From Geosiphon pyriformis (lineage: Eukaryota; Glomeromycota; Glomeromycetes; Archaeosporales; Geosiphonaceae), in assembly GCA_016748015.1 (NCBI GenBank), contig JAAOMT010000594.1, forward strand, positions 172,073 to 236,072: a stretch of 64,000 bases of DNA, read 5' to 3'. The translations under genes and the position numbers were made by a program. Below are positions 1 through 12,351 of this stretch, piece after piece. The notes under the pieces were generated by a model, which worked only from the letters and a program-made list of their open reading frames with translations, was not told where the DNA came from and did not search any database. How positions within the stretch are numbered: the stretch's first letter is position 1; every line of letters begins with the position of its first letter.

Positions 1-129
1 CAACCATGAGTGAACTTTTTCTTTAAGCTTTGACTCCATAAAAATAGAAACCAAATTGTTCATATCCTTGTGCCAATGAATGACATCATTTTGTTTTGCA
101 GGATTGTTTAATCCACAAACATTACACAT
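1..129 (-). CDS. LINE ORF2, N-terminal start (partial, runs off window)
   Basis: Reading from the ATG at 129 to the window edge gives 43 uninterrupted codons. They begin MCNVCGLNNPAK and contain VSIFMESKLK, which resembles the first strands of an AP-type (exonuclease/endonuclease/phosphatase) LINE endonuclease: an Asn near the start and a Glu in the 'ESKL' position. It starts 23 bp after the ORF1 stop, the usual ORF1-ORF2 spacing of a LINE. In a full element the rest would hold the reverse transcriptase, RNase H and a C-terminal zinc motif; relics of that 3' part occur at 4148-5585 and 22600-23225. Assignment rests on motif and position; only the first exon-free stretch is visible. Confidence 0.75.
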   Translation of the reverse strand, partial: MCNVCGLNNPAKQNDVIHWHKDMNNLVSIFMESKLKEKVHSWL

Positions 130-152
130 AGCAATTTTCTATACCAGACTAC

Positions 153-1952
153 TCATTGAAAAAGAGGTAGAGGAGGAGCACCACCTGCCAAAGCCAAACC
201 ATTCAAGCACACTGATAGGCTCATGACCAAAGCAGAGAGATCTTCTAACATGTTTTCCAATTTCACAACCTTAGGTAAGGCAGTTGAGCCTGAAACAGCA
301 GCAGTCTTGTCACTAGTGGCATCACTTGAACCCACTTCCATCACTATATTCTCCTCTTGATTCTGCAATAGGAGAGTCACCAGCAGCTGACATCCAGGGC
401 TAGGCTGGGAAACTGCTGGCACAAATGATTCCAACCTCTTAGCCAACTCACCAATTTGTTCTATGAGGCTGACAAGACTGCTTTTAATGCTAACCAAATG
501 TTTTTCCAAATTATTCACTACTGGAGGGAGAGGTTTACCATTTCTAATGGAACCAAGCTGAGAGTCATATCCATGAAACGTGCTTGAAGGAGGAAAGCCT
601 ACTACTGAAGCCCAAGTCTTACCACCAAAAGCCAGAGGACGGAAAATGGGAGCAGACTTTCTCTCATAAATCTTTGCCAATCTAAACCAATCCTGAGCCG
701 AGAGAGGAGCTCTCTTGCTCTTAGAACCCAAAGATACATCATCTGACTTACAAACCAAAGACGTATAACCAAGAGAATTGCAAGAGGAACACAAGGCAGT
801 AGATAAATGCGACCAGCAGAGACATATATCTTTTATAACAGGCATGTTAACCATAGCCCACAATAGGACATCCTCAGACTCAAAACCCACAGAAGTGCAG
901 TGTGCATGAGTGTAGTCAACAGGATTGCAATCAATGACGCAAGTTTTTCCACCCACCAAATCCAGAAAATCCCACAGATCATAAGTGTTTGTTCCTATGG
1001 GAAGAGTGTAAAGCAATGCCCTGAATCTGTCTCTAGAATCCCATGTTTGTTTATCCACGTCAGCTTTGGCTACACAAACTGCATTTTTTCTAATAAGAAT
1101 AGATCATTTGTTTGCCAAGAGATCAGCCTGATTTTGATCTTCCATCTCGACAATCGCTTTCTGTCACAATCCCACCAACTGCATTCTGATCTTCTTAATA
1201 ATCCCAAATTCGGATACAGCTGCATGCACAGCTTTCATTAATGTTCTCACAAAAATCTCTTTTAACACAATATTCCAATTTGTATGAATGTTGCCAGGTC
1301 ATTTGAGATTGGTGTTTACCACAACACCACAATTATTTGCCAACTTTCCAGTAGCCATCATTGCCTTTTCCGAAGTAAAAGTCACATGAATAATTCCACC
1401 AAATTTTGAGGAAGTAGAAGCCCCCCCAAAATCATTCACACTTGAAAAAATTTTTCTGATAAAACTCAATTTTTCCTGAGAAGATTTCCCAGCAACGACC
1501 ACAAGATCAATATCTAATGCAAAGGATTTGCGAACAGGCACTTGAACGAACAACTTGACAAGTAGAGGAGGCAGAAGAAGAAAGGAATTGTCCAACACAT
1601 CATTATCTGTATTGACAGTACCATAATCAATCACACCCAGAGGCTTTTCTAATACCTTTTTGGTTTTTACACGCAAACCCTTTGGCGTTTGATTAGGATC
1701 CCCTTCTGTGAAAGCACCACTTTCACCATAGTCAACACTGGTTTTCTCAACCAAGTACTTCTTCTCCATGTCAATACTCTCTGACTCAGTAGTGTCATCT
1801 GTCTCAGAACCTCATGAACAAGCACCAGGAGCTTCAGCAGCAACCCCTCTATTATTAATACCTTCTGCCAATACCCCTCCCTTCCTCTTCTTCTTCGACA
1901 CAACCACCTTAAAACCACTCTCAGAACCAGAGACTTTAGTAGTCTTTTTCAT
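153..1952 (-). pseudogene. LINE ORF1 (nucleic-acid-binding gag-like protein) with four in-frame TGA codons
   Basis: A single frame runs from ATG at 1952 to the stop at 153 (600 codons with the stop), broken by TGA at 1814-1812, 1301-1299, 1166-1164 and 1106-1104 and by no frameshift. The N-terminal part is basic (KVVVSKKKRK). The middle has a region resembling an RNA-binding fold (KLSFIRKIFSSVNDFGG). A cysteine-rich, zinc-knuckle-like region lies near 790-835 (CLCWSHL, LCSSCNSLG, VC) and a long Ser/Leu-rich tail follows. It directly precedes ORF2 (1-129) on the same strand, so this is the 5' part of one LINE. Interruptions at codons that look like former Trp (TGG) or Arg (CGA) fit C:G-to-T:A decay. 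Not expected to be translated in full. I recognise the family from arbuscular mycorrhizal fungi; exact family membership is an inference. Confidence 0.85.
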
Positions 1953-2049
1953 AACAGCAATAACAGAGCCAACAGTGGCCTTGTAATTGAAGAACAGTTT
2001 TGATTTATCATACTGAATGATAAAAAACTTCTTTTGAGAAAACTTTTGA

Positions 2050-4140
2050 CTCTTTTTTTGGGAATTTTGAATGAAAAAGAGAAAGAAGTTTTTGTTAATA
2101 ATTTTAAAGCATTTTTTTTCTTTATTTAATAGTTTATTTTTTTTATATATATATTTAAATTAATTTTAGTATTTTTTACTTTCTTTAAAAATTTTAAAGT
2201 TTTTAATAATAAGCCAATTATTCTTATTATTACTATTACAATTATTTTACAAATAATTAAAAGACCAAAAAATTCGAAAAACAATAATAGTTATTTTTGT
2301 TTACTATTATTATATTAAATATTTTTGTAATTTTAGATAAAATTTTAAAATAAAATTTTTGTAATAATAATTAGTTTTTTTTAATATAAACAATAACAAT
2401 AATAATATATCTTTTATAATAAATTAAATTTAATTATTATTATTTTTTTATTACCAGTTTTATGAATAAAGCCCAATATTAATTATTAGCTATTTTACTA
2501 AAAGTAGTATTTTTTAAAAATAAAACAAAACATGTTTTTAAATACTATTTTTACTTAATTAATTTATTAAATTATTTGATTTTAAGAATTGAACTGATTA
2601 AATAAAAACTGAATTAATATTTTTTTATTTTTTGGTACAATTTTTAATAATGCTTAGAAAATAATTACTAATTATCAAAAATTTTTGAATAGATAGTTTT
2701 TATTTTAATGTTTAATTATATATTTAAAATTAAATTGGCTTTTGTTAATTTTTTGTTTTATTTATTGTCTGGTTTTTTTAAATTCAAATTTATTTTAAAT
2801 AATAATATTAAGTTGTTTTATGTAAATTTTGTTTTTAAAGTTTTTTTAATTATTATTATTAAAATTTTTATTGATAATTTTGTGTTTTTAATTATATTTA
2901 AAATTATAAAGTTTTTTGTAGTAACTTTTGTTTTTTTCTATTGTATTTTATAATGTTTTTTTTGGTATATTTTTTAATAACATTAAAAATATCTTAAATA
3001 TTTTTGGTAATATTAATTAAAATTTGTAAGTTTATAATAATATGTTGTTATTTAATTTAAGAAAATTTTTTTTGTTGTTGTTTTTACTTGTTAATCTGTA
3101 TTAATAAACAAACAATATTAAAAAAATTTTTATTTAATTAAAAAAAAATTTACTTTAAAAAACAGTTTTAAAACCAAATTAATCAATCTTTTTTTGGTTG
3201 TATAGTTTTTAAAATCAGTAATTTAATTTTTTAAGTTAGTAATTATATATGTTTTATTTTAAATTTTTATTGTTAATACTTTTTATTGTAATTTTTAAGT
3301 CTTTGAATATTATAAATCTTATTATTTTGAAAATTGGTATTTTATATAAGTATTTTATTTAGTAAAAACTTTTAAATATTATTATTATTACAATTTCAAG
3401 ATTTAAATTATTTGGTTTTAAATTATAAAATGTTTTTATTTTTATTTTCTAAGTTTTTTATTAAATTTATTGGTGATTTCAAGTTTTTTAATTTGTTTTT
3501 TGTTGTTACAAAGTTTTATGTTAAAGCTTTTAACTTTTTAATTTTTATTATTATTATTTTTGGCTGTTTTTGTTATTAATTTTGTAATTAATTTTAAATT
3601 GAATTTTTTGGAATTTTAAATCTTTAATTTGGCTGTATTAATTAAGTTTATTATTAAATTAAATGGTTTTTTGGTATTTTGGTTATTTTTTTTTGGCTAA
3701 AAATATATATAAAAATCTTAAAATAAAAAAAAATTAGTTATTAAGAATTTTACTATTTTTTTGGCTTGTTTATTTAAAAACTTTGCTAATTTAAAGTTAA
3801 AATAAATTTATTAACATAAATAATAATAATTTAAATAATATTAAAATGTTTTTTTAAATAACTTAATTATTGAATATTTAATAGTACTATAATAAATATA
3901 TAATTTTAATATTAAATATAGTATTAATAAAACCAGATTGTTTTTAAATAAGTTTGTTTTTAATAATTAAAATTTAAATAGCTTTATAATAAACTTAATA
4001 AGTTAAGTTTATTTTTAGTTTTTTTTTATTTTTACTTAATTTATGTTTTAATTAATTTAAATAGTTAATTATATATAAAAAATACATGATTTATATTTAA
4101 TTTAAGATTTTTAATAAGTTATATTTTATTAAATAGTAAT
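2050..4140. other. AT-rich, nearly CpG-free block without genes
   Basis: About 2.1 kb composed almost only of A and T runs, with hardly any CG dinucleotides by eye and no ORF with coding character (the 81-codon ORF at 2708-2953 is a Phe/Ile/Lys composition artefact). It sits between the 5' end of the LINE at 153-1952 and the 3' end of another LINE relic at 4148. Best read as very old, mutationally decayed transposon DNA. Confidence 0.7.
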
Positions 4141-4147
4141 TTTTTTT

Positions 4148-5585
4148 TTAACAAGTAAGATCTAAACATTACTTAGTACAATACATCATATAAGTAATCT
4201 AAACTAGATATAAATCATGCTTTTTCTAGATATAACCAGTCATTCGGACCAATTAGAACAATACTATGCATCTACACAAACTAAAACTAAGTTTCCAATG
4301 CCAAAAAAAAACAGGCAAAACTTGTGCAAACCAAAACTAACACTAAATGTCTTAGTAATGCTAAGCAATCTAACCACACCAGCAAAAAGCACTAAAAACA
4401 GCCCAAAAACAGAAACAAAAGCTGAACTATCATGAGAAATCAGCCTATTTTTTTTCATAAAGACATAATATTTAGCACAAACCAATCAAACCTCCTCCCT
4501 AAAAGCAAAACAAAATTCATGCACAAAGTTTACAATTTTCAGATCTGCAACTTTAGAATTACTGAAAACAGAAACAGTCTCTTGACACTAATCATTAAAA
4601 ACAAAGCTCTTATAGAAAGCCATCTACATCACAACATCAGAAACACAGAAGAGCATTGGCTAAAATACACATAAAAACAATGAAAAAGACTAGATAGTAC
4701 TCTTTAAGCATCTGCATAGACATTTAACAAATAATAGTGAACAGAATTGTTAAATATGCAAGAAAAAACATGGTCTGAGACCTCAATATTATCACAATAC
4801 AAACATATTATACTGGGGTAGCACTTGTCATACAGGTACTTTTGAACAACAATAGGTAGCCAATAATGCAAAGCTTTTATAAAATAAGTATAAACATTAG
4901 CAGTAAATCTGCCAATAAAATCAGCAGTCATATGCAAATCTGAATGTTACACCAAAAATAAACTCAGCCAATCAATATCCAAAAGCAAACAATCAGTTAG
5001 AATCTTAGAACCAAAATCAACTTTTCAGAATATATAATAAACAAACTGAAAAATTTCATAAACAAAATATCTAGAATTACTAAAAACAACACGACTATCT
5101 ACTTTAATATAATGTTCTTTTAACTGAAAGAAAAAAATTCCACTTAAAAAAAAATACAGTATTAGCAAATGTATCAACACATTTATTATCCAAAATACCC
5201 AAATAATCCCTCACTTTGTGCTAGCTAACATTCAAATTTTTGTCATAAACAATGTTCATGATATGCCACTGTTCAATTTAATACTGATTCTGAAAATCTG
5301 GATATACCAAATTCAACTTAAATTTGTATACAACCAAAACTGTTTAACTGTCCATAAATAATTAAACTGATCTGTAAGAAGGAATACACTCGAAAGCCAA
5401 AGCAATAGCTTGTAACTCTGCTAATATAGAAGATATCAAACCAGAAACTTTAACACCCAAATCCAAATTTATGTCCTTAAAAAAAACTGCTGTATCAGTC
5501 CTTATGTGAGTTGTTTTCAAGTCTTTTAAAGACTTATCCATATAGACAAACAGACTACCAATATTAATATCTAATAAATAGCCAT
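4148..5585 (-). mobile_element. LINE relic: ORF2 RNase H domain, zinc motif and 3' end
   Basis: Read on the minus strand, 5560-5350 gives an RNase H start (LFVYMDKSL, then AELQAIALAF and LFMDS, the D/E/D positions). About 5250-5130 gives WHIMNIVYDKNLNVS then HKVRDYLG and a GN/D-like segment typical of RNase H ends. 4937-4704 encodes a CX2C...H...C zinc-type motif (CLYC...DHVFSC), and 4485-4264 a final hydrophobic segment ending near VCVDA. The 3' end, 4215-4148, ends in an A-rich tail on the minus strand. The same 3' portion, in better condition, is at 22600-23225 on the plus strand. Stops and frameshifts break it throughout. Confidence 0.75.
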
Positions 5586-5589
5586 AAAC

Positions 5590-7380
5590 TAATTCAAATA
5601 TAGTAATTAAATTATATTTTTTAAAACATAATAAAAAAAATAACTAAAAAATAATTGAATATTTTAAAATATATTGTATTATTTTAAATAATTAAATAAT
5701 CAAAGAATTAAAACTATTTTTATTTTTATATTAATAATTATTTTAAGATATATAAATTTAAGTTATTGTTATTATTACTTAATTTATTATTAAATAATTA
5801 TATTAATAAATATTAAAAACATAATTATTATGCTTACTAATAACTTTTAATTATAGTTATTAATAAAATTAATTTTTTTCTATTTTATATTTTTTTGTTG
5901 TAAAATATTATTAAATTAATTAATTAAAAAATATAACATTAAAAATATAATATTATAAAACTAAAATTATTAAAATTAAATAATTTAGTATAAAAATAAA
6001 AAACACTAAAGTAAATCTGCTAAAAAACAAAAAAAATTAGAAACTAAGTATTAAAAACTATTAAATTATTAAATTTTTGTTTTTTATACAAAAAATTTTA
6101 TTAAAATCTTAAAATTTAGAAAATTTTTAAATTAATTAATTATAAAAACAACAAATTATAAAAATTATTTAAAAAAATTATTTATAATATTTAATGTTTT
6201 TTGTAAGATATAATTTAAAAAACAAAATATTATTAATAATAACAATTAAAATAACAAAACTAAAATATATTAAAAATTAACTACTTATTAAAAAAACAAA
6301 AACATTAAAATAAATTAATATTAAAAAAACAAAACATTAAGTATTAAATATCATTAAATTTTCTATTTTTTATTTTTTATACAAAAAATTTTCGTTAAAA
6401 ACTTTTAAATTTACCAAAATTTTTAGTTTATATTAAAAATTACAACATTAAATTATTAAATTTAACATATTAAATCTATTTATAACATTATAATATTAAT
6501 TAAACTAGACTTAAAAATAAATATAAATTTGATAATTTTTTAAAATTTTGAAAAAATAAAAGTTTTTAAAACTATTTACTAATAAAAGCATTTTTTTAAT
6601 TATTCATACTTTTTTTATATAGTTTTTTTTAATAATTAATAAATTAATATTTAAAGCATAATAACTTTTAATTTCTTTTTAATAAATATAAAAACAAACC
6701 AATTTAACTTATATATAATAAAAATTTATTTTAATAGTAAAATTATTATTTTATCAATATTTATTTTTAAAGTATTTGTTTAAAAGTTCAAAATTATTAT
6801 TAATAAAACAATGATTAACTTCTTTTAAAAAATTTTTTGGTTATATTATAGTTATTAATTTTTACATAAAAAATTAATATTTTGCAAAATATTAGAAAAT
6901 AAAAAAAAACAAAAACTTTTTTTAAAGAATTGTAAATATAAAAAAAAATGAAAATTTTAAATTTTAATTATTATTATTATTTTTTTTATATAATATTAAC
7001 AACATATTATTATCTATTTAATAATTTGTCAAATATTTAATTTGATATATATATTAAATTTTACTATTAATAAATATTATTGTTGTAATTTTTAAATTAA
7101 TGTTTACTTTGCCATAATTATATTTATCTAATTGTTAAAAATATTTAAAAATTGCTTATTTTTTGTTATATTTATTTATTAATATATTATATCATTCTTT
7201 TAATTTCTTTTTTTATTACTTTTCAATATTTTTTTTTAATATTCCTTTTTATTATTTTTCCAATATTTTTTTTTTCAATATATATTTTTTTTTTTTTTAC
7301 TATCTTTTTTATTTCTTATTCTTTTTCTTTATTATCTTTCAATATTTTTCCATTTAGAATATTGTGAGGTTTTTTCAGAC
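5590..7380. other. AT-rich block without genes
   Basis: Continuous AT-rich sequence with very few CG dinucleotides, ending in a pyrimidine-rich stretch (about 7190-7340, T runs broken by single A or C). The ORFs at 7152-7367 and 7163-7357 are Phe/Ile composition artefacts of that T-rich stretch. No domain or RNA gene seen. It forms the edge of the transposon compartment against the EME1 gene. Confidence 0.65.
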
Positions 7381-7557
7381 TGAATTCTCCATTAGATGTT
7401 TTTGATTGACATTTAGATTTTTATTTTTGCTTGGAAATAGTGGTATTTTTTCCAGTATTCGGATTAAGTACAAAGTAATTTGGTCGGATCACATGTCACG
7501 GGTTACTCTGACTTATTGGTCATAATACCCAATGATATTTCCGAAATTGATATACAC

Positions 7558-7628
7558 TATACGTCATCACAAACGTTATACGTCACTTTTCACGTCTACG
7601 TCAAAAATGACCTAAAGACGTGACGCTT
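7558..7628 (+). promoter_or_regulatory. Cluster of ACGTCA (CRE/ATF-like) sites upstream of EME1
   Basis: Within 70 bp the sequence ACGTCA occurs at 7561-7566, 7580-7585 and 7598-7603, with related ACGTCT at 7592-7597 and ACGTGACG at 7618-7625. The cluster lies 35-100 bp before the EME1 start codon. ACGTCA/TGACGT is the half site of ATF/CREB-type bZIP factors. Function as a promoter element is inferred from motif density and position only. Confidence 0.4.
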
Positions 7629-7659
7629 GCTGTAGATATAGCTACTCTCTGCTTGAGAA

Positions 7660-9117
7660 ATGTCTGCACCATTAGCTTTAAATCCAAAGGAACCAGGAGG
7701 AAAAGATGCCGCCAAAAGGGCCAAAGAAGCCGAGAAATTAGAGAAGGTGAGATTTCCAAAGCAATTCTTTATCATTTTAAAACCTACCTCACACAATTTA
7801 GCTTTTATAGCAACGTCAAAAGGCAAAACAGAATCTGCAACGTCAACAGGAAAAGGTTAGCAATCTTTTTAGGAAAGATTACGATAATCTGGAATTGAAT
7901 ATTTATTTAAACGACGCGTTTATTTTTATTTCTCACCTTAGGAAGAACTAAAAGCAGAAAAACAACGAATTAAAGAATTAAATCAAGCAGAAAAGCAACG
8001 AATTAAAGAATTAAATCAAGCAAATAAAATCAGAATTGACAAATTGGATATGACAAAGGAAATGATAATTGAGGTGGACAAGGAATTAATGGTACAACCA
8101 TTAGGCGCCTTATTGCGAGAAAAGTTTGAAGCCAAACTGGTCACCATCAATTCTGTAAGTCACGATATACCACAAATATTTAGTTGGCGGCGTAAGGTGA
8201 CCACGGATTGGAGTGAAGAAATAGGCGGCTTCATACCCGTTGAGGAAAGAATTCAAGAGGAAAATCATATTTTAGCTTATTTACAGATGGATGAACTCAG
8301 GGAATTAATTACAAATGAATCGTTGCAAACTTTTCATAATAATTTACAAACAATATTTGTCGAAAAAAAAATCATCTATCTGATTGAAGGGCTTCAAGAA
8401 TATTTTCGACGGAAAAAAGCGCAAAAAAACCGTATATTTAACAATGCCGTGCGGTCTGCCATAGGAGAATCACCTGAAAACGTGAGAAAACCAAAAAAGA
8501 GAAATAACAATGATCAAGGCCCAGATCAAGAAAAAATTGAAGAGTCTCTAATCTGGTTACAGGTGGTCGCCAATTGTTTTATTGTACATACTAATAATCT
8601 GCAGGAATCCGCCGAGATGATCGGCATCCTCACTACTGATATTGCAAGGATCCCTTATAAGTGGGTTGATAGGTTGAATTTCTTTAGGTTTAATAACATA
8701 ATAATCTTTTATCTGCTTTTCATCAGGAATCGCAGCACAGAATTGAACTTTTGTATTGAAAACCAGATACGCGCAGGTGCTAATGCTAGTGATACGTGGT
8801 TTCGAATGCTTCAAGAAATTCAACTGGTTACTCAACCCGTTGCCAAAGCCATCGTGCGCGAATACCCGACCCTAAAAGTGTTATATTGCGCTTATGAAAA
8901 TTGTCGCAGCCTCGAAGAGGCGGAGTCCTTATTGGCTCATGTGGAGGTATGAAGTAATTTGTCTTTTCTCCATGGATTTGATCCAACTCTAAATATTGAG
9001 GCGTTGTAGATCACGGGTACTGGATTGGGTCACCGTAATCGTTACATAAACAAGCCTCTTTCAAAGAGAATACACGATTTGTTCTTGGGTACGAATCCTG
9101 ATATATTGATAACATAA
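7660..9117 (+). CDS. EME1: Crossover junction endonuclease subunit EME1
   Basis: Non-catalytic partner of MUS81; the heterodimer cuts branched DNA (3' flaps, stalled forks, recombination intermediates) in the nucleus. Four exons fit in one frame: 7660-7746, 7942-8660, 8727-8946 and 9010-9117, giving 377 residues; all introns are GT-AG and 63-195 bp. An in-frame TGA two codons before the ATG supports the start. In order: a charged coiled-coil N-terminus (KELNQAEKQRIKELNQA), the EME1-type 'TKEMIIEVD' segment, an ERCC4-like fold with SWRRKV and IYLIEGL and no visible GDX(n)ERK nuclease motif, the LTTDIARIPYK helix, then a helix-hairpin-helix (VAKAIVREYPTL) and the ending LSKRIHDLFLG. The protein is shorter than human or S. 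pombe EME1 (about 570 or more residues) because the disordered N-terminus is missing. Convergent with the next gene, 99 bp apart. Confidence 0.88.
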
Positions 9118-9216
9118 TCAAGGAATTTTGGTGTAAGTTGGAATTATATTAGAAATTATTTGCTTTATGATATTCTTCGTTCCAAACCAATTTATGATTC
9201 CGTGCATTGTATTCTA

Positions 9217-12200
9217 TTAAGGCTCTTCTCTAAAACTGACAAGATTTTGCTGTTCTTTTACTAAATCTCCAACTTTATAATATATTTTATCAATTATCCC
9301 AGGAAAGGGTGACTTTACAAGGTGCTATAGTTTTTTGATTGAATGTTAATTATTTTTCGCTAAATAGGAGTCAAAACAAAAATGAACAATATTTTTACCT
9401 CCATCTTCATTGCCTCTAAAACCATGAGAGGTGTTCCTTTCTCTACCACTTGCCCAGGTGCTACCAATATCTGTTTTCATAAGAAATTTAGTTTTTATAC
9501 TTAGGACATGACACGGTAATGGAAAGAATTTTGAAATTGAGAAATAAGAATACCCGAGATATTTTACAAGGCATTGGAGTTTTCACGGACCCTGCTACTT
9601 CTGAGGCACTAGTGTAAAGATAAACAGGATCAGGGATCCTCAAAACGGTTGTGTCGCGCTGGAATTTAATAATTTAAGTAGTTTGTCAAAAAAAAATCCA
9701 ACTCGTTCAAATCCAACTCACCTGACCAATCATAAACACCCTTTTATTATCATACTCTATGATTCGAGTGGAAAAGCTTTGGTCGCCAATCTGAGCATTA
9801 ATCTTTTTCTCCATGATATCCCATTCGGCATTTACACTCGAAAATAAATTCGAGTTGCCTCCAGGCTTCCCGACTCTTATATCAAATGTGCCATCCTTGT
9901 TGTATTTTATACCAACATCTACCATGTTATCTCCCGAGTCGATAAAAGAAATAAAACGAGTGTCTTGAGTGTTTAATCTGGTGGCAGTAAGCGTGTACCA
10001 TGGTGAGTATGGATCTAATTTGGTAATCGCGGATATAAAATAATGGGGTGAAGAAAAACAGCATCAGAAAAGAAGTTTAATCACTAACCCAGGGTGCTAC
10101 GGGCTTTGCTTTCTTCGTTCTTTATTTCTTTTAGTAAAAAGAATAAAGCAGCCTGAACAAAAACTTGAGCAGGAGGTTCGGTTTTAGATGGAATCAAATC
10201 CCCTTTGTATTTCTGCGTATTTCAAAATTAGCCTTTAAGTACGAGTCATTTTGCCGAACAAATTTTGGTTTGACGTTCAAACCTCGATGAATCCAGTTTC
10301 CAGTTTTCCATCTATTAAAGCACGATGAGAAACCAAATTTTTCAGGAAATCTATGTTGGTATTCAAGCCAACAACCTAAAAGTAGTGAGTTGATTGTTCA
10401 TATTTATTTTTTAAAAAGAATTTTGATTTTATGTATAAAAAAAACATAATTCAGTGACCTCATATTCATTTAGTGCCCTTCCCAGTACTCTCAATGCGTC
10501 ATGGCGATTTGCTCCCTTGACTACTAATTTAGAAATCATAGGATCATAATAGATGCTAATTTGGTCCCCTTGTTCAAAACCAGTCTCCAAACGAACATTA
10601 GAGGAGGTAGGAGGTGTGCGTATATGATATAGTAGTCCCGTATCTGGTAGGAAATCGCTGGTAAAAGATATGAAAAATAATTAATTTCAAGCAAGTAAAA
10701 GACCAAAATGGTATTTTTGTATAATCCCTACTTTTCAGGATTTTCTGCATATATACGCGCTTCAAAAGAGTGACCATCAATGTGCAATTCTTCTTGACTA
10801 AGTGGCAATTCATTCCCAGCAGCAACCTAGGCTCACCGTGAACACATTCTTTACCGAAATACTGAATTGGCCAAAAATATAGATTAAACGTTATATCACT
10901 AACCTCCAATTGCCAATGAACTAAATCGGTATGTGTTATCATTTCAGTGACCGGATGTTCTACTTGAAGACGGGTGTTCATCTCCATAAAATAGAATTTC
11001 TGAGTTTGATTGTCAAAGATAAATTCTACTGTTCCAGCCCCAATATAATTTACGGCTTTAGCCGCCGCCACTGCTTTTTCTCCTAACTCAGATCTCAAGG
11101 TTTCACTTAACCCGGGGGCAGGTGCCTCTTCAAGAACTTTCTGATGTCTCCTTTGAATTGAACAATCTCTTTCAAATAAATATACGGCATTTCCGTGAGT
11201 ATCAGTAAATATCTGCACTTCAATATGACGAGATGTCGGCAAATATTTCTCAATAAGAACTTGATCATCTCCAAATGATTTAATAGCTTCGCGCTTCGAC
11301 GATTCGAGTTGAAATTCAAATTCAGAAGGTTCGTTCACGATACGCATACCCTTTCCACCACCTCCTCTAACTGCTTTAATTAGAACAGGATATCCAATCT
11401 CCAAAGCTTTTTGTTTAAGGAATGTGATTTCTTGGTTTTTTCCATGGTAACCGGGTATAACAGGAACTTGTGCATCAATCATGATTTCTTTGGATTCACT
11501 ATTTATACCAATTATTAATTTATACGCATCAATAATTAAATAAAAGTAAAAAAAATAAGTTCTCAACCTCTTTGAGCCCATAGCGATAATCGCTGATGTC
11601 GGTGGACCGATGAAGGTGATATTTTCTTCCGACAAACGTTGGGCAAACATTGAATTTTCCGAAAGGAACCCATAGCCGGGATGGATAGCCTATTTAATAA
11701 GGATTTAGCTTTTAAAAATAAACAGAGTGGAAAAAACTCGCACCAACTTTGTAATATCCAATAATTGGAATAATACCTGTGAACCACTAAGTTTAGCCAC
11801 TGATATAATCTTTTCAATGTTCAAATAGCTTTCTGCAGAAGGTGCAGGCCCTATTAGAAAGGCTTCATCCGCCTATATAAAATGAAATATCAGCTATCTA
11901 CAAAATGGGAAAGCCGCTCTTAATCGAACATTAAATTTACCATTTTAACATGAAGGGCATTTTTGTCAGCCTCACTGTAAACGGCGACGGATTTTATTCC
12001 TAAAGATTTTGCTGTACGTATAACACGACAGGCAATTTCCCCTCTAAATGCAAGAGGAATAATCCTGTATAAGCTGAACCAAAATTTATCAAAAATGCTA
12101 AATTTTCTTTACCGATTGGCTATCAAGATTTTATCAAAAAGCGGCTTACGTTCTAAAGTAGATAAGTAAAAGAATAAGAGATACTAGAAAGATTTAAGTC

Positions 12201-12351
12201 AAGCTCAATACTCCATACCAAATTTTGAAAAATCTCTGGCAGATTTTTGGCGCAAAGAAAGCCAGAAAGGGGATGGTATCTTATGATTTAAATAATATAA
12301 ATGCAAGCCAAAATGTGCATTTTTTGAGGACCGTCGCAATAGGCTGGACAT
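9217..12351 (-). CDS. MCCC1: Methylcrotonoyl-CoA carboxylase subunit alpha, mitochondrial (biotin carboxylase / biotin carrier)
   Basis: Carboxylates 3-methylcrotonyl-CoA with the beta subunit in mitochondrial leucine breakdown. Fourteen exons (12351-12219, 12152-12113, 12043-11941, 11872-11777, 11689-11568, 11498-10904, 10826-10732, 10657-10459, 10375-10283, 10212-10089, 10014-9722, 9658-9554, 9470-9399, 9324-9217) join in frame to 725 residues, the normal family length. Residues 1-45 are basic and Ser/Leu-rich, a likely mitochondrial presequence. Then follow the biotin carboxylase domain ([32 protein letters not shown]-grasp loop; [27 protein letters not shown]), the MCC-specific middle region, and a biotinyl domain with EAMKME whose Lys (about 688) takes biotin. 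'Alpha of MCC' rather than propionyl- or acetyl-CoA carboxylase fits the [11 protein letters not shown] and PMPCKISR wording. One donor is GTTAGT and one GTTGAG, both usable. No defect seen. Confidence 0.93.

Noticed and set aside
2708-2953. 81-codon ORF in AT-rich DNA
   Set aside because: Only Phe, Leu, Ile, Lys and Asn composition; expected from T/A runs.
8150-8175. GTAAGT inside EME1 exon 2 as an intron donor
   Set aside because: The frame reads through into SWRRKV, a conserved EME1 segment, and no matching acceptor leaves it intact.
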